A stretch of DNA of 64,000 nucleotides from Limnohabitans sp. 2KL-51 (lineage in GTDB: Bacteria; Pseudomonadota; Gammaproteobacteria; Burkholderiales; Burkholderiaceae_C): the NCBI RefSeq assembly GCF_003063645.1, contig NZ_NESJ01000001.1, positions 248,001-312,000 on the forward strand, in the 5' to 3' direction. Positions 46,601 through 55,398 of the stretch are shown piece by piece. The first letter of the stretch is position 1. The number at the start of each line of letters is the position of its first letter. The translations under genes were made by a program, and so were the position numbers. The notes below the pieces were generated by a model. The model saw nothing but the letters and a program-made list of their open reading frames with translations. It made no database searches and was not told the DNA's origin.

Positions 46601-49561
46601 ATGTTGCTGACCAAAAAATCCTCCGGCACCTCCGGTGCCACGTCATCCCCCTTCATTCACAGCTTGCGCCGTGGTTTGTCGCAGGCTTTGCCCACACTCG
46701 ATCGCCGCAGCTTTTTGCGCCGTTCGGGTTTGGGTGTGGGCGTGGGCCTGGCCGCATCACAGTTGAGCCTGGTGCAAAAAGCACAGGCAGCTACTGCCAA
46801 GTCCATCACGGGCGCGGGTAAGGTCGAAGTCAAACGTACCATCTGCACCCACTGCTCGGTGGGTTGCGCTGTCGACGCCGTGGTCGAAAACGGTGTTTGG
46901 GTGCGCCAAGAGCCTGTATTCGATTCGCCCATCAACCTCGGTGCGCATTGCGCCAAGGGTGCGGCCATCCGTGAGCACGGCCACGGTGAGTTTCGCCTGC
47001 GCTACCCCATGAAGCTGGTCAACGGCAAGTACGAGCGCATCAGCTGGGACGTGGCCCTCAACGAAATCAGCGCCAAGATGCTGGATCTGCGCAAGTCCAG
47101 TGGTCCAGACAGCATTTATTACGTGGGCTCCTCCAAGCACAACAACGAACAAGCCTATTTGCTGCGCAAGTTCGTGAGCTTCTGGGGCACCAACAACTGC
47201 GACCACCAAGCCCGTATTTGCCACTCCACCACGGTGGCCGGTGTGGCCAACACATGGGGTTACGGCGCCATGACCAACTCGTACAACGACATGCAAAACA
47301 GCAAGGTCGCTTTGTACATCGGCTCCAACGCGGCCGAAGCCCACCCCGTGTCCATGCTGCACATGCTGCACGCCAAGGAAAACGGCTGCAAGATGATCGT
47401 GGTCGATCCACGCTTCACCCGCACCGCCGCCAAAGCCGACGAATTCGTGCGCATTCGCTCGGGCACCGACATTCCTTTCCTGTTCGGTTTGATTTATCAC
47501 ATCTTCAAGAATGGTTGGGAAGACAAAAAGTACATCAACGACCGCGTGTACGGCATGGAGGCTGTCAAGGCCGATGTGATGGCCAAGTGGACGCCCGACA
47601 AGGTGGAAGAGGCTTGCGGCGTCAAAGAACCGCAGATGTTCAAGATCGCCAAGATGCTGCACGACAACAACCCGGGCACCATCGTCTGGTGCATGGGTCA
47701 GACCCAGCACACGATCGGCAACGCCATGGTGCGTGCATCTTGCATCTTGCAGCTGGCGCTGGGCAACGTGGGCAAGACCGGCGGCGGCACCAACATTTTT
47801 CGTGGCCACGACAACGTGCAAGGCGCGACCGACGTCGGCCCCAATCCCGATTCCTTGCCCGGCTACTACGGCTTGGCCGAAGGCTCGTGGAAGCATTTCG
47901 CGAACACCTGGGGTGTGGACTTCGAGTGGATCAAAAAGCAGTTTGCCAGCCCCGCCATGATGGGTAAAAACGGTATCACCGTGTCCCGCTGGATCGACGG
48001 TGTGCTGGAGAACAACGAGCTGATCGACCAAGACAGCAACCTGCGCGGTGTGTTCTATTGGGGCCATGCCCCCAACTCGCAAACCCGTGGTCTGGACATG
48101 AAGCGCGCCATGGACAAGCTGGACTTGTTGGTGGTGGTCGACCCGTACCCATCGGCCACAGCGGCCATGGCTGCCATGCCCGGCAAAGCCGAAGACCTGA
48201 ACCCCAACCGCGCGGTGTACCTGTTGCCCGCAGCAACTCAGTTTGAGACCAGCGGTTCTTGCACCGCCTCCAACCGCTCCTTGCAGTGGCGCGAGAAGGT
48301 CATTGAGCCCCTGTGGGAGAGCCGCTCGGACCACATGATCATGCACCAGCTGGCCGAAAAACTCGGTTTCGCCAAAGAGCTGTCCAAGAATTACAAAATG
48401 CAAAAAGTTGGCGGCATGGACGAGCCCGTGCCCGAGGACATCCTGCGAGAGATCAACAAGTGCGTCTGGACCATTGGCTATACCGGCCAAAGCCCAGAGC
48501 GCCTGAAGGCCCACATGAAGAACATGAACCTGTTCGACGTGAAAACCCTTAAGGCCAAGGGCGGCAAAGACAAGGAAACCGGTTACGACTTCACGGGCGA
48601 TTACTTCGGCCTGCCATGGCCTTGCTACGGCACGCCCGAAATGAAGCACCCCGGCTCGTCCAATTTGTACGATACCTCCAAGCACGTCATGGACGGCGGT
48701 GGCAACTTCCGCGCCAACTTCGGTGTGGAGCGCGATGGCAAGAGCCTGCTGGCTGAAGACGGTTCGCACTCCATGGGCGCGGACATCACGACCGGCTACC
48801 CGGAGCTTGACCACATTTTGCTCAAGAAATTGGGCTGGTGGGATGAGCTGACCGAGGCCGAAAAAGCCAAGGCCGAAGGCAAAAACTGGAAGACCGATTC
48901 GTCGGGCGGCATGATCCGCGTGTTCATGAAAGGACACGGCTGCCACCCTTTCGGCAACGCCAAGGCCCGAGCCGTGGTCTGGAACTTCCCAGATCCCATT
49001 CCTCAGCACCGCGAGCCGCTGTACGGCACCCGTCCGGACTTGATGGCCAAGTACCCCACCCACGACGACCGCAAGGCTTTCTGGCGTCTGCCCACCTTGT
49101 TCAAGACCGTGCAGGACAAGAACATCGCCGACAAGGTCCACGAAAAGTATCCACTCATCCTGACCTCTGGACGTTTGGTCGAGTACGAAGGCGGTGGCGA
49201 GGAAACCCGCGCCAACCCCTGGCTGGCCGAGTTGCAGCAAGAGGCTTATGTCGAAATCCACCCCAAAACGGCGGCCGATCGGGGCATTCGCAACGGCGAC
49301 CGCGTCTGGTTGACCGGTGCCACGGGTGCGCGACTGGACGTGCAGGCCATGGTGACCGAGCGGGTGGACACCGCCACGGTGTGGATGCCTTTCCACTTCT
49401 CGGGTCGTTGGCAAGGCGCCGACATGCTGGCGCACTACCCCAAGGGGGCTGCACCCATCGTGCGCGGCGAGGCGGTCAACACCGCCACCACCTATGGTTA
49501 TGACAGCGTCACCATGATGCAAGAGACCAAGACCACCATCTGCAACATCGAAAAAGCCTAA
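46601..49561 (+). CDS. fdhA: Periplasmic formate dehydrogenase, catalytic alpha subunit
   Basis: The 986-residue protein has a Tat signal (RRSFLRRSGLGVGVGLAASQLSL, about residues 35-57), a 4Fe-4S motif (CTHCSVGCAV with a later cysteine in GAHCAKGAA) and the full molybdopterin fold. The metal ligand is Cys207 (QARICHSTTVAG) instead of selenocysteine. It oxidises formate outside the membrane and sends electrons through the beta subunit and the cytochrome b subunit to quinone. Its likely chaperone is the TorD-like protein at 41553, and FdhD at 52043 sulfurates its cofactor. The gene is complete and has core-like composition. Confidence 0.94.
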   Translation: MLLTKKSSGTSGATSSPFIHSLRRGLSQALPTLDRRSFLRRSGLGVGVGLAASQLSLVQKAQAATAKSITGAGKVEVKRTICTHCSVGCAVDAVVENGVWVRQEPVFDSPINLGAHCAKGAAIREHGHGEFRLRYPMKLVNGKYERISWDVALNEISAKMLDLRKSSGPDSIYYVGSSKHNNEQAYLLRKFVSFWGTNNCDHQARICHSTTVAGVANTWGYGAMTNSYNDMQNSKVALYIGSNAAEAHPVSMLHMLHAKENGCKMIVVDPRFTRTAAKADEFVRIRSGTDIPFLFGLIYHIFKNGWEDKKYINDRVYGMEAVKADVMAKWTPDKVEEACGVKEPQMFKIAKMLHDNNPGTIVWCMGQTQHTIGNAMVRASCILQLALGNVGKTGGGTNIFRGHDNVQGATDVGPNPDSLPGYYGLAEGSWKHFANTWGVDFEWIKKQFASPAMMGKNGITVSRWIDGVLENNELIDQDSNLRGVFYWGHAPNSQTRGLDMKRAMDKLDLLVVVDPYPSATAAMAAMPGKAEDLNPNRAVYLLPAATQFETSGSCTASNRSLQWREKVIEPLWESRSDHMIMHQLAEKLGFAKELSKNYKMQKVGGMDEPVPEDILREINKCVWTIGYTGQSPERLKAHMKNMNLFDVKTLKAKGGKDKETGYDFTGDYFGLPWPCYGTPEMKHPGSSNLYDTSKHVMDGGGNFRANFGVERDGKSLLAEDGSHSMGADITTGYPELDHILLKKLGWWDELTEAEKAKAEGKNWKTDSSGGMIRVFMKGHGCHPFGNAKARAVVWNFPDPIPQHREPLYGTRPDLMAKYPTHDDRKAFWRLPTLFKTVQDKNIADKVHEKYPLILTSGRLVEYEGGGEETRANPWLAELQQEAYVEIHPKTAADRGIRNGDRVWLTGATGARLDVQAMVTERVDTATVWMPFHFSGRWQGADMLAHYPKGAAPIVRGEAVNTATTYGYDSVTMMQETKTTICNIEKA

Positions 49562-49579
49562 GCGCTCCAGGAGAACACG

Positions 49580-50182
49580 ATGGCACGAATGAAATTTATT
49601 TGCGATGCAGAGCGCTGCATCGAATGCAACGGCTGCGTCACAGCTTGCAAAAACGAGCACGAAGTTCCTTGGGGCGTGAACCGCCGCCGCGTGGTCACGC
49701 TCAATGATGGTGTACCCGGCGAGAAGTCGATCTCGGTGGCCTGCATGCATTGCTCTGACGCACCTTGCATGGCGGTCTGCCCAGTCAATTGCTTTTACAA
49801 AACCGAAGAAGGCGTGGTGCTGCACGACAAGGACATCTGCATTGGTTGCGGCTACTGCTCTTATGCCTGTCCGTTTGGCGCACCGCAGTTCCCGTCCAAC
49901 GGCACCTTTGGCTTGCGCGGCAAGATGGACAAGTGCACCTTCTGCGCAGGTGGCCCCGAAGAGCATGGCAGTCAGGCCGAGTTTGAAAAATACGGCCGCA
50001 ACCGCCTGGCCGAGGGCAAACTGCCCGCCTGTGCGGAAATGTGCTCAACCAAAGCTTTGCTGGCGGGCGACGGCGATGTGGTCGCCGACATTCTGCGCGG
50101 TCGCGTGCTGGCCCGGGGCAAAGGCGCCGAAGTTTGGGGCTGGGGCACCGCTTACGGTAACCAAGCCAAGCCAGGAGCCTGA
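49580..50182 (+). CDS. fdhB: Formate dehydrogenase iron-sulfur beta subunit (FDH3 type)
   Basis: The 200-residue protein has four 4Fe-4S motifs: CIECNGCVTACKNEHEVPWG, CMHCSDAPCMAVCPVNCF, CIGCGYCSYACPFGAPQ, and CTFCAGG with a distant CAEMCSTKAL. It links FdhA to the membrane cytochrome. It has no signal of its own and should be exported together with FdhA. It lacks the C-terminal membrane helix of FdnH, which places it in the shorter FDH3 beta group. It follows fdhA by 18 bp. Confidence 0.93.
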   Translation: MARMKFICDAERCIECNGCVTACKNEHEVPWGVNRRRVVTLNDGVPGEKSISVACMHCSDAPCMAVCPVNCFYKTEEGVVLHDKDICIGCGYCSYACPFGAPQFPSNGTFGLRGKMDKCTFCAGGPEEHGSQAEFEKYGRNRLAEGKLPACAEMCSTKALLAGDGDVVADILRGRVLARGKGAEVWGWGTAYGNQAKPGA

Positions 50183-50184
50183 GC

Positions 50185-50412
50185 ATGAAAAAAACCATCT
50201 TTATCATCGGGTGCGCCGCTTTGCTCGTGGCGTGTGGTGAAACTTCGCAAGACAAACCGGGTGCGCGTTCTGACAAGCCCGTGCAAAACGGCACCGGTGT
50301 GGCGGTCTACACCGCGTCGGGCTGGAAAGCCGGTGACAAAGATGGCTGGGCCAACCACCTCAAAGCCCGCGCCAGTTATGGTCAAGACGACCACGCCCGT
50401 GCTCCCAAGTGA
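50185..50412 (+). CDS. Small lipoprotein in the formate dehydrogenase operon
   Basis: The 75-residue product has a lipoprotein signal (MKKTIFIIGCAALLVACGE, cysteine near residue 17) and a short mature part of mixed polar residues (KPVQNGTGVAVYTASGWKAGDKDGWANHLKARASYGQDD). I do not recognise a named family. It lies 2 bp after fdhB and overlaps a possible GTG start of the next gene, so it is firmly part of the operon and should sit in the periplasm near the enzyme. Confidence 0.75.
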   Translation: MKKTIFIIGCAALLVACGETSQDKPGARSDKPVQNGTGVAVYTASGWKAGDKDGWANHLKARASYGQDDHARAPK

Positions 50413-50429
50413 GCCACAAGGAGAAGTTC

Positions 50430-51623
50430 ATGCGTCGCTTCTTACTGAGCATCGGTCTGGCCCTGTGGACCGTGGGCGCTGTGGCCCAAACGCAGGCCCC
50501 GGCCTCTGCGACCCCACCCACTGCCGCTGCTCCTGCCGCCGCAGCTGACAACAGCTTGGGCGTGAAAAGCGCCAACATCTTCCAGATTGCGCCGGGTGCC
50601 GACGCCGATCCGAAGTACAAGGACCAGACCAACGCCGAACGCGGCCAGGTTCAACCCGGCAACAACGCGCCCATGTGGCGTTCGGTGGGGCAGGGCGTGA
50701 CCGGCTACACCAGCCTGCCCAAAAGCCAAGCGCCTGAAGCAGGCAACCTGATCCAGCCTTTTGTGCAATACCCCGGCTCGCGTCTGGCCTCGGCGGGCGA
50801 GTCTTGGCGTCAGGTGCGCAACAACATCATCATTCCGTATGGCGCAGCCTTGTTGCTGATCGCCGTGGGTGCGATGGCGCTGTTTTATTTCTCCAAGGGC
50901 ACGATCGAGCTGCATGGTCAGGAAACTGGTCGCAAGATCGAACGATTCACGCCGTTTGAGCGCTCAGCCCACTGGGCCAACGCCATTGCTTTTGTGTCGC
51001 TGGCCATCTCGGGCATCGTCATGGCCTACGGCAAATACTTCTTGCTCCCCATTTTGGGTGGCACGCTGTTTGGTTGGCTGAGCTATGCCCTGAAAAACCT
51101 GCACAACTTTGCAGGGCCCTTGTTTGCGGTGTCTTTGGTGGTGGTCTTCATCACCTTCCTCAAGGACAACCTGCCCAGCAAGGACGATGTGGTCTGGATG
51201 CTCAAAGGCGGCGGTTTGTTCTCGGGCACCGAAGTGCCTTCACACCGCTTCAATGCCGGTGAAAAGGTGGTCTTCTGGGGCGGTGTGTTGTTCCTTGGTT
51301 TGATCGTGGTCGGATCGGGCCTGGTGCTCGACATGCTGATCCCCGGTCTCATTTACGAACGCGGCACCATGCAAATCGCCAACATGATCCACGGCGTGGC
51401 GGCCTTGTTCATGATGGCCATGTTCATCGGCCACATTTACATGGGCACCATTGGCATGCGCGGTGCCTACAAAGCCATGCGAACAGGCTATGTGGACGAA
51501 ACCTGGGCCAAGGAACACCATGAGTTGTGGTACGACGATGTGAAGTCGGGCAAGATCCCAGCCCACCGTTCAGCCACTACGACCCCCCCCGCCGCCTCGA
51601 ATGCTTCCACCGCTTCGGCTTGA
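50430..51623 (+). CDS. fdhC: Formate dehydrogenase cytochrome b556 (gamma) subunit
   Basis: The 397-residue protein has a signal peptide (MRRFLLSIGLALWTVGAVAQ), a long periplasmic N-terminal part (about residues 20-130) and then about four to five membrane helices. Haem-ligand histidines fit ERSAHWANAIAFVSLAISG, LHNFAGPLFAVSLVVVF and ANMIHGVAALFMMAMFIGHIYMG. It takes electrons from FdhB to quinone. ATG 50430 with AAGGAGA before it is preferred over GTG 50409. The Ala/Thr-rich tail is probably unstructured. Confidence 0.92.
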   Translation: MRRFLLSIGLALWTVGAVAQTQAPASATPPTAAAPAAAADNSLGVKSANIFQIAPGADADPKYKDQTNAERGQVQPGNNAPMWRSVGQGVTGYTSLPKSQAPEAGNLIQPFVQYPGSRLASAGESWRQVRNNIIIPYGAALLLIAVGAMALFYFSKGTIELHGQETGRKIERFTPFERSAHWANAIAFVSLAISGIVMAYGKYFLLPILGGTLFGWLSYALKNLHNFAGPLFAVSLVVVFITFLKDNLPSKDDVVWMLKGGGLFSGTEVPSHRFNAGEKVVFWGGVLFLGLIVVGSGLVLDMLIPGLIYERGTMQIANMIHGVAALFMMAMFIGHIYMGTIGMRGAYKAMRTGYVDETWAKEHHELWYDDVKSGKIPAHRSATTTPPAASNASTASA

Positions 51624-51638
51624 GCCTGGAGAAACTTC

Positions 51639-51974
51639 ATGAAAAAAACCCTGCTTGTTTTGTCCGCACTGGCCATTGGCTTCAGCGCTGCCGCCAAACT
51701 ACCCGCCCCCAGTGAGGAGGCCAAGGCCAAAGCCGCCGAGGCTGCGGCCAAAACCGCGCATGGCAACAAAGTGGCCGACTTCCAGTTGTGCAAGTCCCGA
51801 GAAAAAGTGGCGGCACACTATTACAAAACCAACGGCAAAGGCAAGGCCGCACCTGCTGCCACGCCCGCTTGCGTGGACCCTGGTGCCTACAAGCCTGCAG
51901 AAACGACGGCCGCTGCTCCCGCAGCAGCCCCAGCAGGGGCCAAGCCTGCAGCTGCACCTGCCAAAAAAGGCTGA
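51639..51974 (+). CDS. Small secreted Ala/Pro-rich protein of unknown function
   Basis: The 111-residue product has a signal peptide (MKKTLLVLSALAIGFSAAA), a central conserved-looking part with two cysteines (KVADFQLCKSREKVAAHYYKTNGKGKAAPAATPACVDPGAY) and an Ala/Pro-rich tail ending in AKKG. I recognise no named family. It follows the cytochrome subunit by 15 bp and precedes the operon terminator, so it belongs to the formate dehydrogenase transcript. The two cysteines could form a disulfide in the periplasm. Confidence 0.7.
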   Translation: MKKTLLVLSALAIGFSAAAKLPAPSEEAKAKAAEAAAKTAHGNKVADFQLCKSREKVAAHYYKTNGKGKAAPAATPACVDPGAYKPAETTAAAPAAAPAGAKPAAAPAKKG

Positions 51975-51994
51975 TCCTTTTTTGCATCCCACTG

Positions 51995-52026
51995 AAAAAT
52001 CCCCCGTCTTGTCGCGGGGGATTTTT
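51995..52026 (+). terminator. Terminator of the formate dehydrogenase operon
   Basis: AAAAATCCCCCG (51995-52006) pairs with CGGGGGATTTTT (52015-52026) around an 8-nt loop. The A and T ends make it work on both strands. It lies 16 bp before the fdhD start, so fdhD must be transcribed by read-through or from its own promoter. Confidence 0.85.
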
Positions 52027-52042
52027 ACGTTAGGCTCAAGCC

Positions 52043-52951
52043 ATGTCTGTTGTTCTGAACGCCCCCGAGGCCGCATCGGCCCCTCTCAAGCCCCACATCA
52101 CCCGAGCGCGTGCACCCCTGACCCGCAGTGTGCCCGTGTGCAACGAATTCGGTGAGTCCTCCGAGACGCAAATCCCCGCTGAGCGTGCTCTGACCATTTA
52201 CCTGGATAAAAAAGAGCTGGTGACCTTGATGACTCTGGGCGCCGAGCCCGAGTGGCTGGTGCTGGGTTTCTTGCGCAACCAGCGTCTGATTGATTCCGTG
52301 GCCCAGATCGAATCCATCACCGTGGACTGGACGATTGGAGAAGGAGAACTGGGCGAGCCCGGCGTGGCTGCCGTCAAAACCCGCCCTAACGCCAACGTCG
52401 TGGTCGAGCGCAGCGCCGAGCGCGTGGTGACCACCGGCTGCGGCCAAGGCAGCGTATTTGGCGATTTGATGGCCCACATCGAAGAGATCGAACTGCCGCC
52501 CGCGCAAATCACCCAAAGCCAGCTTTATGGTGTGGTCAACGCCATTCGCTTGCAAGAAACCACCTACAAATCATCGGGCTCGGTGCACGGCTGCGCCTTG
52601 TTTCAGGGTGAAGACATGCTCATGTTTGTGGAAGACGTGGGGCGTCACAACGCGGTGGACACCGTTGCCGGCTGGATGTGGATGCACGACGTGAACGCCC
52701 AGGACAAGGTGTTCTACACCACCGGGCGCTTGACCAGCGAAATGGTCATCAAGTCGGCGCAAATGGGCGTGCCCGTGGTCGTCTCGCGCAGTGGCATCAC
52801 CCAAATGGGGCTGGACGTGGCCAAGCGCTTGGGCCTCTGTGCGATTGGTCGCGCCACCAACAAACGCTTCTTGTGTTTCAGCGCGCCCGAGCGCCTGGTT
52901 TGGCAGCCTGAGCTGCTGACGCCAGCCAACGGATTGAACGACAGGGGTTGA
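52043..52951 (+). CDS. fdhD: Formate dehydrogenase accessory sulfurtransferase FdhD
   Basis: FdhD moves sulfur from IscS to the molybdenum or tungsten cofactor, which formate dehydrogenases need for activity. The 302-residue product has PAERALTIYLDKKELVTLMTLGAEPEWLVLGFLRNQRLI, the GCGQGSVFG loop with its cysteine, SGSVHGCALFQGEDMLMFVEDVGRHNAVDTVAG, and a nucleotide-site segment TGRLTSEMVIKSAQMGVPVVVSRSG. The usual CxxC in the loop is reduced to one visible cysteine. It could serve both formate dehydrogenases of the window. Confidence 0.92.
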   Translation: MSVVLNAPEAASAPLKPHITRARAPLTRSVPVCNEFGESSETQIPAERALTIYLDKKELVTLMTLGAEPEWLVLGFLRNQRLIDSVAQIESITVDWTIGEGELGEPGVAAVKTRPNANVVVERSAERVVTTGCGQGSVFGDLMAHIEEIELPPAQITQSQLYGVVNAIRLQETTYKSSGSVHGCALFQGEDMLMFVEDVGRHNAVDTVAGWMWMHDVNAQDKVFYTTGRLTSEMVIKSAQMGVPVVVSRSGITQMGLDVAKRLGLCAIGRATNKRFLCFSAPERLVWQPELLTPANGLNDRG

Positions 52952-53056
52952 TCGCCCACAGGGGTGGGCTCCCACAAATGCGCGGCGCTCGGTCCACCAA
53001 CTGGGGCTATGCTTTGTAGGAGCGCACCCCGTGCGCGATGGGCGTGGCACACGCCC
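52950..53056. repeat. Inverted pair of REP-like elements
   Basis: A plus copy at 53012-53056 reads TTTGTAGGAGCGCACCCCGT onward, with stem GCGCAC/GTGCGC, and an inverted copy at 52950-52980 has stem GCCCAC/GTGGGC. The GTAG or GTGG head before a hairpin is the mark of REP sequences mobilised by RAYT-type transposases. A third copy lies at 59890-59935. Confidence 0.7.
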
Positions 53057-53106
53057 TGATCACCATCTCACCAAAGTCTGGACACGGGCCCAATGGCCCA
53101 AGTGTC

Positions 53107-53886
53107 TCAGCCGTGGATGAACTTGGGGACGCGTTTGTTCAAAAAGGCGTCCATGCCTTCTTTTTGGTCGGCGGTGGCAAACAAGCCGTGAAACAGGCGG
53201 CGCTCGAACATCACACCGTCGCTCAGCCCACTTTCAAAAGCGCGGTTCACGCTTTCTTTGGCCGCCATGGTCGCCAGTTGGCCATAGCCACAAATCATCA
53301 AAGCAGCGCCCAGTGTTTCATCCATCAACTTGTCCAGCGGCACTACACGGCTGACCAAGCCACCGCGCTCGGCCTCAGCCGCGTCCATCATGCGGCCTGT
53401 GAGCACCAAGTCCATCGCCTTGGACTTGCCCAAGGCCCGCGGCAAGCGCTGTGTGCCGCCTGCGCCGGGGATGATGCCGATCTTGATTTCGGGCTGGCCG
53501 AACTTGGCGTTGTCAGCGGCGATGATGAAGTCGCACATCATGGCCAGCTCGCAACCACCGCCCAAGGCAAAGCCGCTGACGGCCGCGATCACGGGTTTGC
53601 GGATGCTGCGGATGGTTTCCCAGTTGCGCGTGATGAAGTCGTTTTTGTAAACGTCGTGGAAATTGAACTTCGCCATGGCCGAGATGTCGGCCCCGGCAGC
53701 AAAGGCTTTCTCGCTGCCGGTGATGACGATGCAGCCAATGGCCTCGTCGGCGTCAAACGCCTTCAAGGCGGCGCCCAGCTCGTCCATCAGAGCGCCGTTC
53801 AGCGCATTCAGCGCCTTGGGGCGGTTGAGGGTGATGATGCCGACTTGCCCGCCTTCGGTGCGGACTTCAATGTTTTCGTAGGTCAA
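53107..53886 (-). CDS. Enoyl-CoA hydratase, PaaF-like
   Basis: The 259-residue crotonase has the oxyanion motif [15 protein letters not shown], and both catalytic glutamates fit [45 protein letters not shown]. It hydrates 2,3-enoyl-CoA. Its position, divergent from paaG with a PaaR-like operator in the original gap, suggests it is the hydratase of phenylacetate degradation (paaF), but general fatty-acid enoyl-CoA hydratases look alike. The insertion sequence now lies between it and paaG. Confidence 0.88.
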   Translation of the reverse strand: MTYENIEVRTEGGQVGIITLNRPKALNALNGALMDELGAALKAFDADEAIGCIVITGSEKAFAAGADISAMAKFNFHDVYKNDFITRNWETIRSIRKPVIAAVSGFALGGGCELAMMCDFIIAADNAKFGQPEIKIGIIPGAGGTQRLPRALGKSKAMDLVLTGRMMDAAEAERGGLVSRVVPLDKLMDETLGAALMICGYGQLATMAAKESVNRAFESGLSDGVMFERRLFHGLFATADQKEGMDAFLNKRVPKFIHG

Positions 53887-53980
53887 GTGCTGTCTCCTGT
53901 GTGAGCGTCAAACGGAATGAATGGGCTCACTATACCCAAGGCGCTGACCGAGGGGTTTCAAGCCCTGATGGCTCCAAAAC

Positions 53981-53993
53981 CTAGGGAAAACCC
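53981..53993. promoter_or_regulatory. GGGAAAACCC palindrome in the former paa divergent promoter
   Basis: CTAGGGAAAACCC lies 95 bp upstream of the enoyl-CoA hydratase start and touches the left target duplication of the insertion sequence at 53993. It is of the same GGG-N4-CCC type as the sites around boxR. Confidence 0.45.
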
Positions 53994-54007
53994 AAGGAAA
54001 CAATTAA
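53993..54007. repeat. Target-site duplication, left copy
   Basis: CAAGGAAACAATTAA occurs here and again at 55384-55398, flanking the insertion sequence. The 15-bp direct repeat shows one intact insertion event with no later rearrangement. Confidence 0.9.
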
Positions 54008-55383
54008 TGTCGGGAACAAATAGGTTGTCCGGTTTTTAGCAAGTAATCTGTCCGGTTTGGGGAGTGCGATGCAAGACGCACCGATCAGCCGGACTCGCTA
54101 CATGCAGGAGAACCGGAAGATGAGATTCGAACAGGCATATGTTGGCTGGAATGAAGGCAGGCTGAATCAGAGCGAGGCCGCTGAGCTGCTGGGCCAATGC
54201 GAGCGCAGTTTTCGCCGTCACGTCCAGCGTTATGAGGCTGACGGGCTGCAAGGGCTATTGGACAGGCGACTGAGCCAAATCTCCAAGCGCCGAGCCAGCG
54301 CAGCCGAGGTGGACCAGGTGGTTGAGCTGTACAAAACCAGTTTTGCAGGCTGGAATCTGAGCCATTTCCACAGCAAATACAAGGCTGAATTCAAAGGCTT
54401 GCGTAGCTACAGTTGGCTCAAAAGCGTGCTCCAAGGAGCGGGTGCGGCCAAAGTTCACAAGGCGCGTGGCAAGCACCGCATCAAGCGCGACAGGGCACCG
54501 CTGGCGGGGATGATGATCCACCAAGATGCCAGCACTCACCGCTGGGTTGATCAATCGGTGTGGGATTTGGTGGTCACGATGGACGATGCAACGGGCGAGC
54601 ACACGTCCATGTTCTTTTGTGAACAAGAAGGCAGCGCCTCCAGCTTTCACGGGATTGGTCAAACGATCGCCCGCTATGGGCTATTTGCAAGCCTGTACAC
54701 CGATCGCGGGGCGCATTACTTCACCACACCCAAGGCCGGTGGCAAAGTCGACAAAGTCAACCTCACGCAGCTTGGGCGGGCCCTCAAGCAACTGGGGATT
54801 GGTCACATTGCAGCCTACTCGCCCCAGGCGCGCGGGCGCAGCGAGCGGGCCTTTCAAACGCATCAGGGCCGTTTGCCACAAGAGTTGGCGCGAGCGGGTA
54901 TCACAGACATACAGGCGGCCAACCGCTATCTGGAGGAGGTGTATCGCCCAGGGCACAACCGAGAGTTTGGGGTGGCCAGCCGCTGCGAGGGGACAGCTTA
55001 TGTGCCGTTCATCAGCGGCAATCTCCCTGATATTTTGTGTGAGCAGCACGAGCGCACGGCAGACAACGACAACTGCGTCAGCTTTGAAGCAATGCAGCTA
55101 CAGATCCCGACGGACGAGTTCAGGTATCACTATGTGCATACGCGCTTGAGGGTGCATCGGTATGTGGATGCGACGCTGGCTGTGTTTCATGGGCCGCGCA
55201 GGCTCGCTTGTTATGACGCGAAGGGGCAGCAGCGCCAAGACCCAGGAAAGGAGCAAAGGCTGGCCGCATGAAGCCAGTCAAAAGACGGACCGCTTACTTG
55301 CTCAAAAGCAGCTCATGAGTGCAAGCAAGAAAAGCGGACAATTAACTTGCTACGAAACCGGACAGTTCTATTTACTGCCGACA
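54008..55383 (+). mobile_element. Insertion sequence, ISNCY/IS1202-type, 1376 bp
   Basis: The ends are inverted repeats (TGTCGGGAACAAATAG left, TGTCGGCAGTAAATAG right), with similarity continuing for about 50 bp and including two TGTCCGGTTT-like repeats on each side. It carries one transposase gene. The 15-bp target duplication fits the group of IS1202-related elements with 15-18 bp duplications. The element looks intact and could be active. Confidence 0.88.
54069..55271 (+). CDS. ISNCY-family DDE transposase
   Basis: The 400-residue product has an N-terminal helix-turn-helix (LNQSEAAELLGQCERSFRRHVQRYEADGLQGLLDRRLSQ) and an rve-type catalytic core with the DDE residues in MIHQDASTHRW, LYTDRGAHYF and RGRSERAFQTHQGRLPQELA. 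It is a full-length relative of transposases labelled ISNCY in Burkholderiales. The start may be ATG 54069 or, by family comparison, the internal ATG 54102 (MQENRKMRFEQAY). No frameshift is seen. Confidence 0.92.
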   Translation: MQDAPISRTRYMQENRKMRFEQAYVGWNEGRLNQSEAAELLGQCERSFRRHVQRYEADGLQGLLDRRLSQISKRRASAAEVDQVVELYKTSFAGWNLSHFHSKYKAEFKGLRSYSWLKSVLQGAGAAKVHKARGKHRIKRDRAPLAGMMIHQDASTHRWVDQSVWDLVVTMDDATGEHTSMFFCEQEGSASSFHGIGQTIARYGLFASLYTDRGAHYFTTPKAGGKVDKVNLTQLGRALKQLGIGHIAAYSPQARGRSERAFQTHQGRLPQELARAGITDIQAANRYLEEVYRPGHNREFGVASRCEGTAYVPFISGNLPDILCEQHERTADNDNCVSFEAMQLQIPTDEFRYHYVHTRLRVHRYVDATLAVFHGPRRLACYDAKGQQRQDPGKEQRLAA

Positions 55384-55398
55384 CAAGGAAACAATTAA
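55384..55398. repeat. Target-site duplication, right copy
   Basis: CAAGGAAACAATTAA matches 53993-54007 exactly. Its last four bases are also the first four of the operator at 55395-55418. Confidence 0.9.

Noticed and set aside
46757-49966. A 1069-codon open frame on the minus strand opposite fdhA
   Set aside because: It is the high-GC mirror of a strongly supported gene; its translation is rich in His, Gly, Val and Gln without any recognisable domain.
55162-55398. A 78-codon frame at the right end of the insertion sequence
   Set aside because: It overlaps the transposase gene in another frame and runs through the terminal repeat; no similarity is seen.
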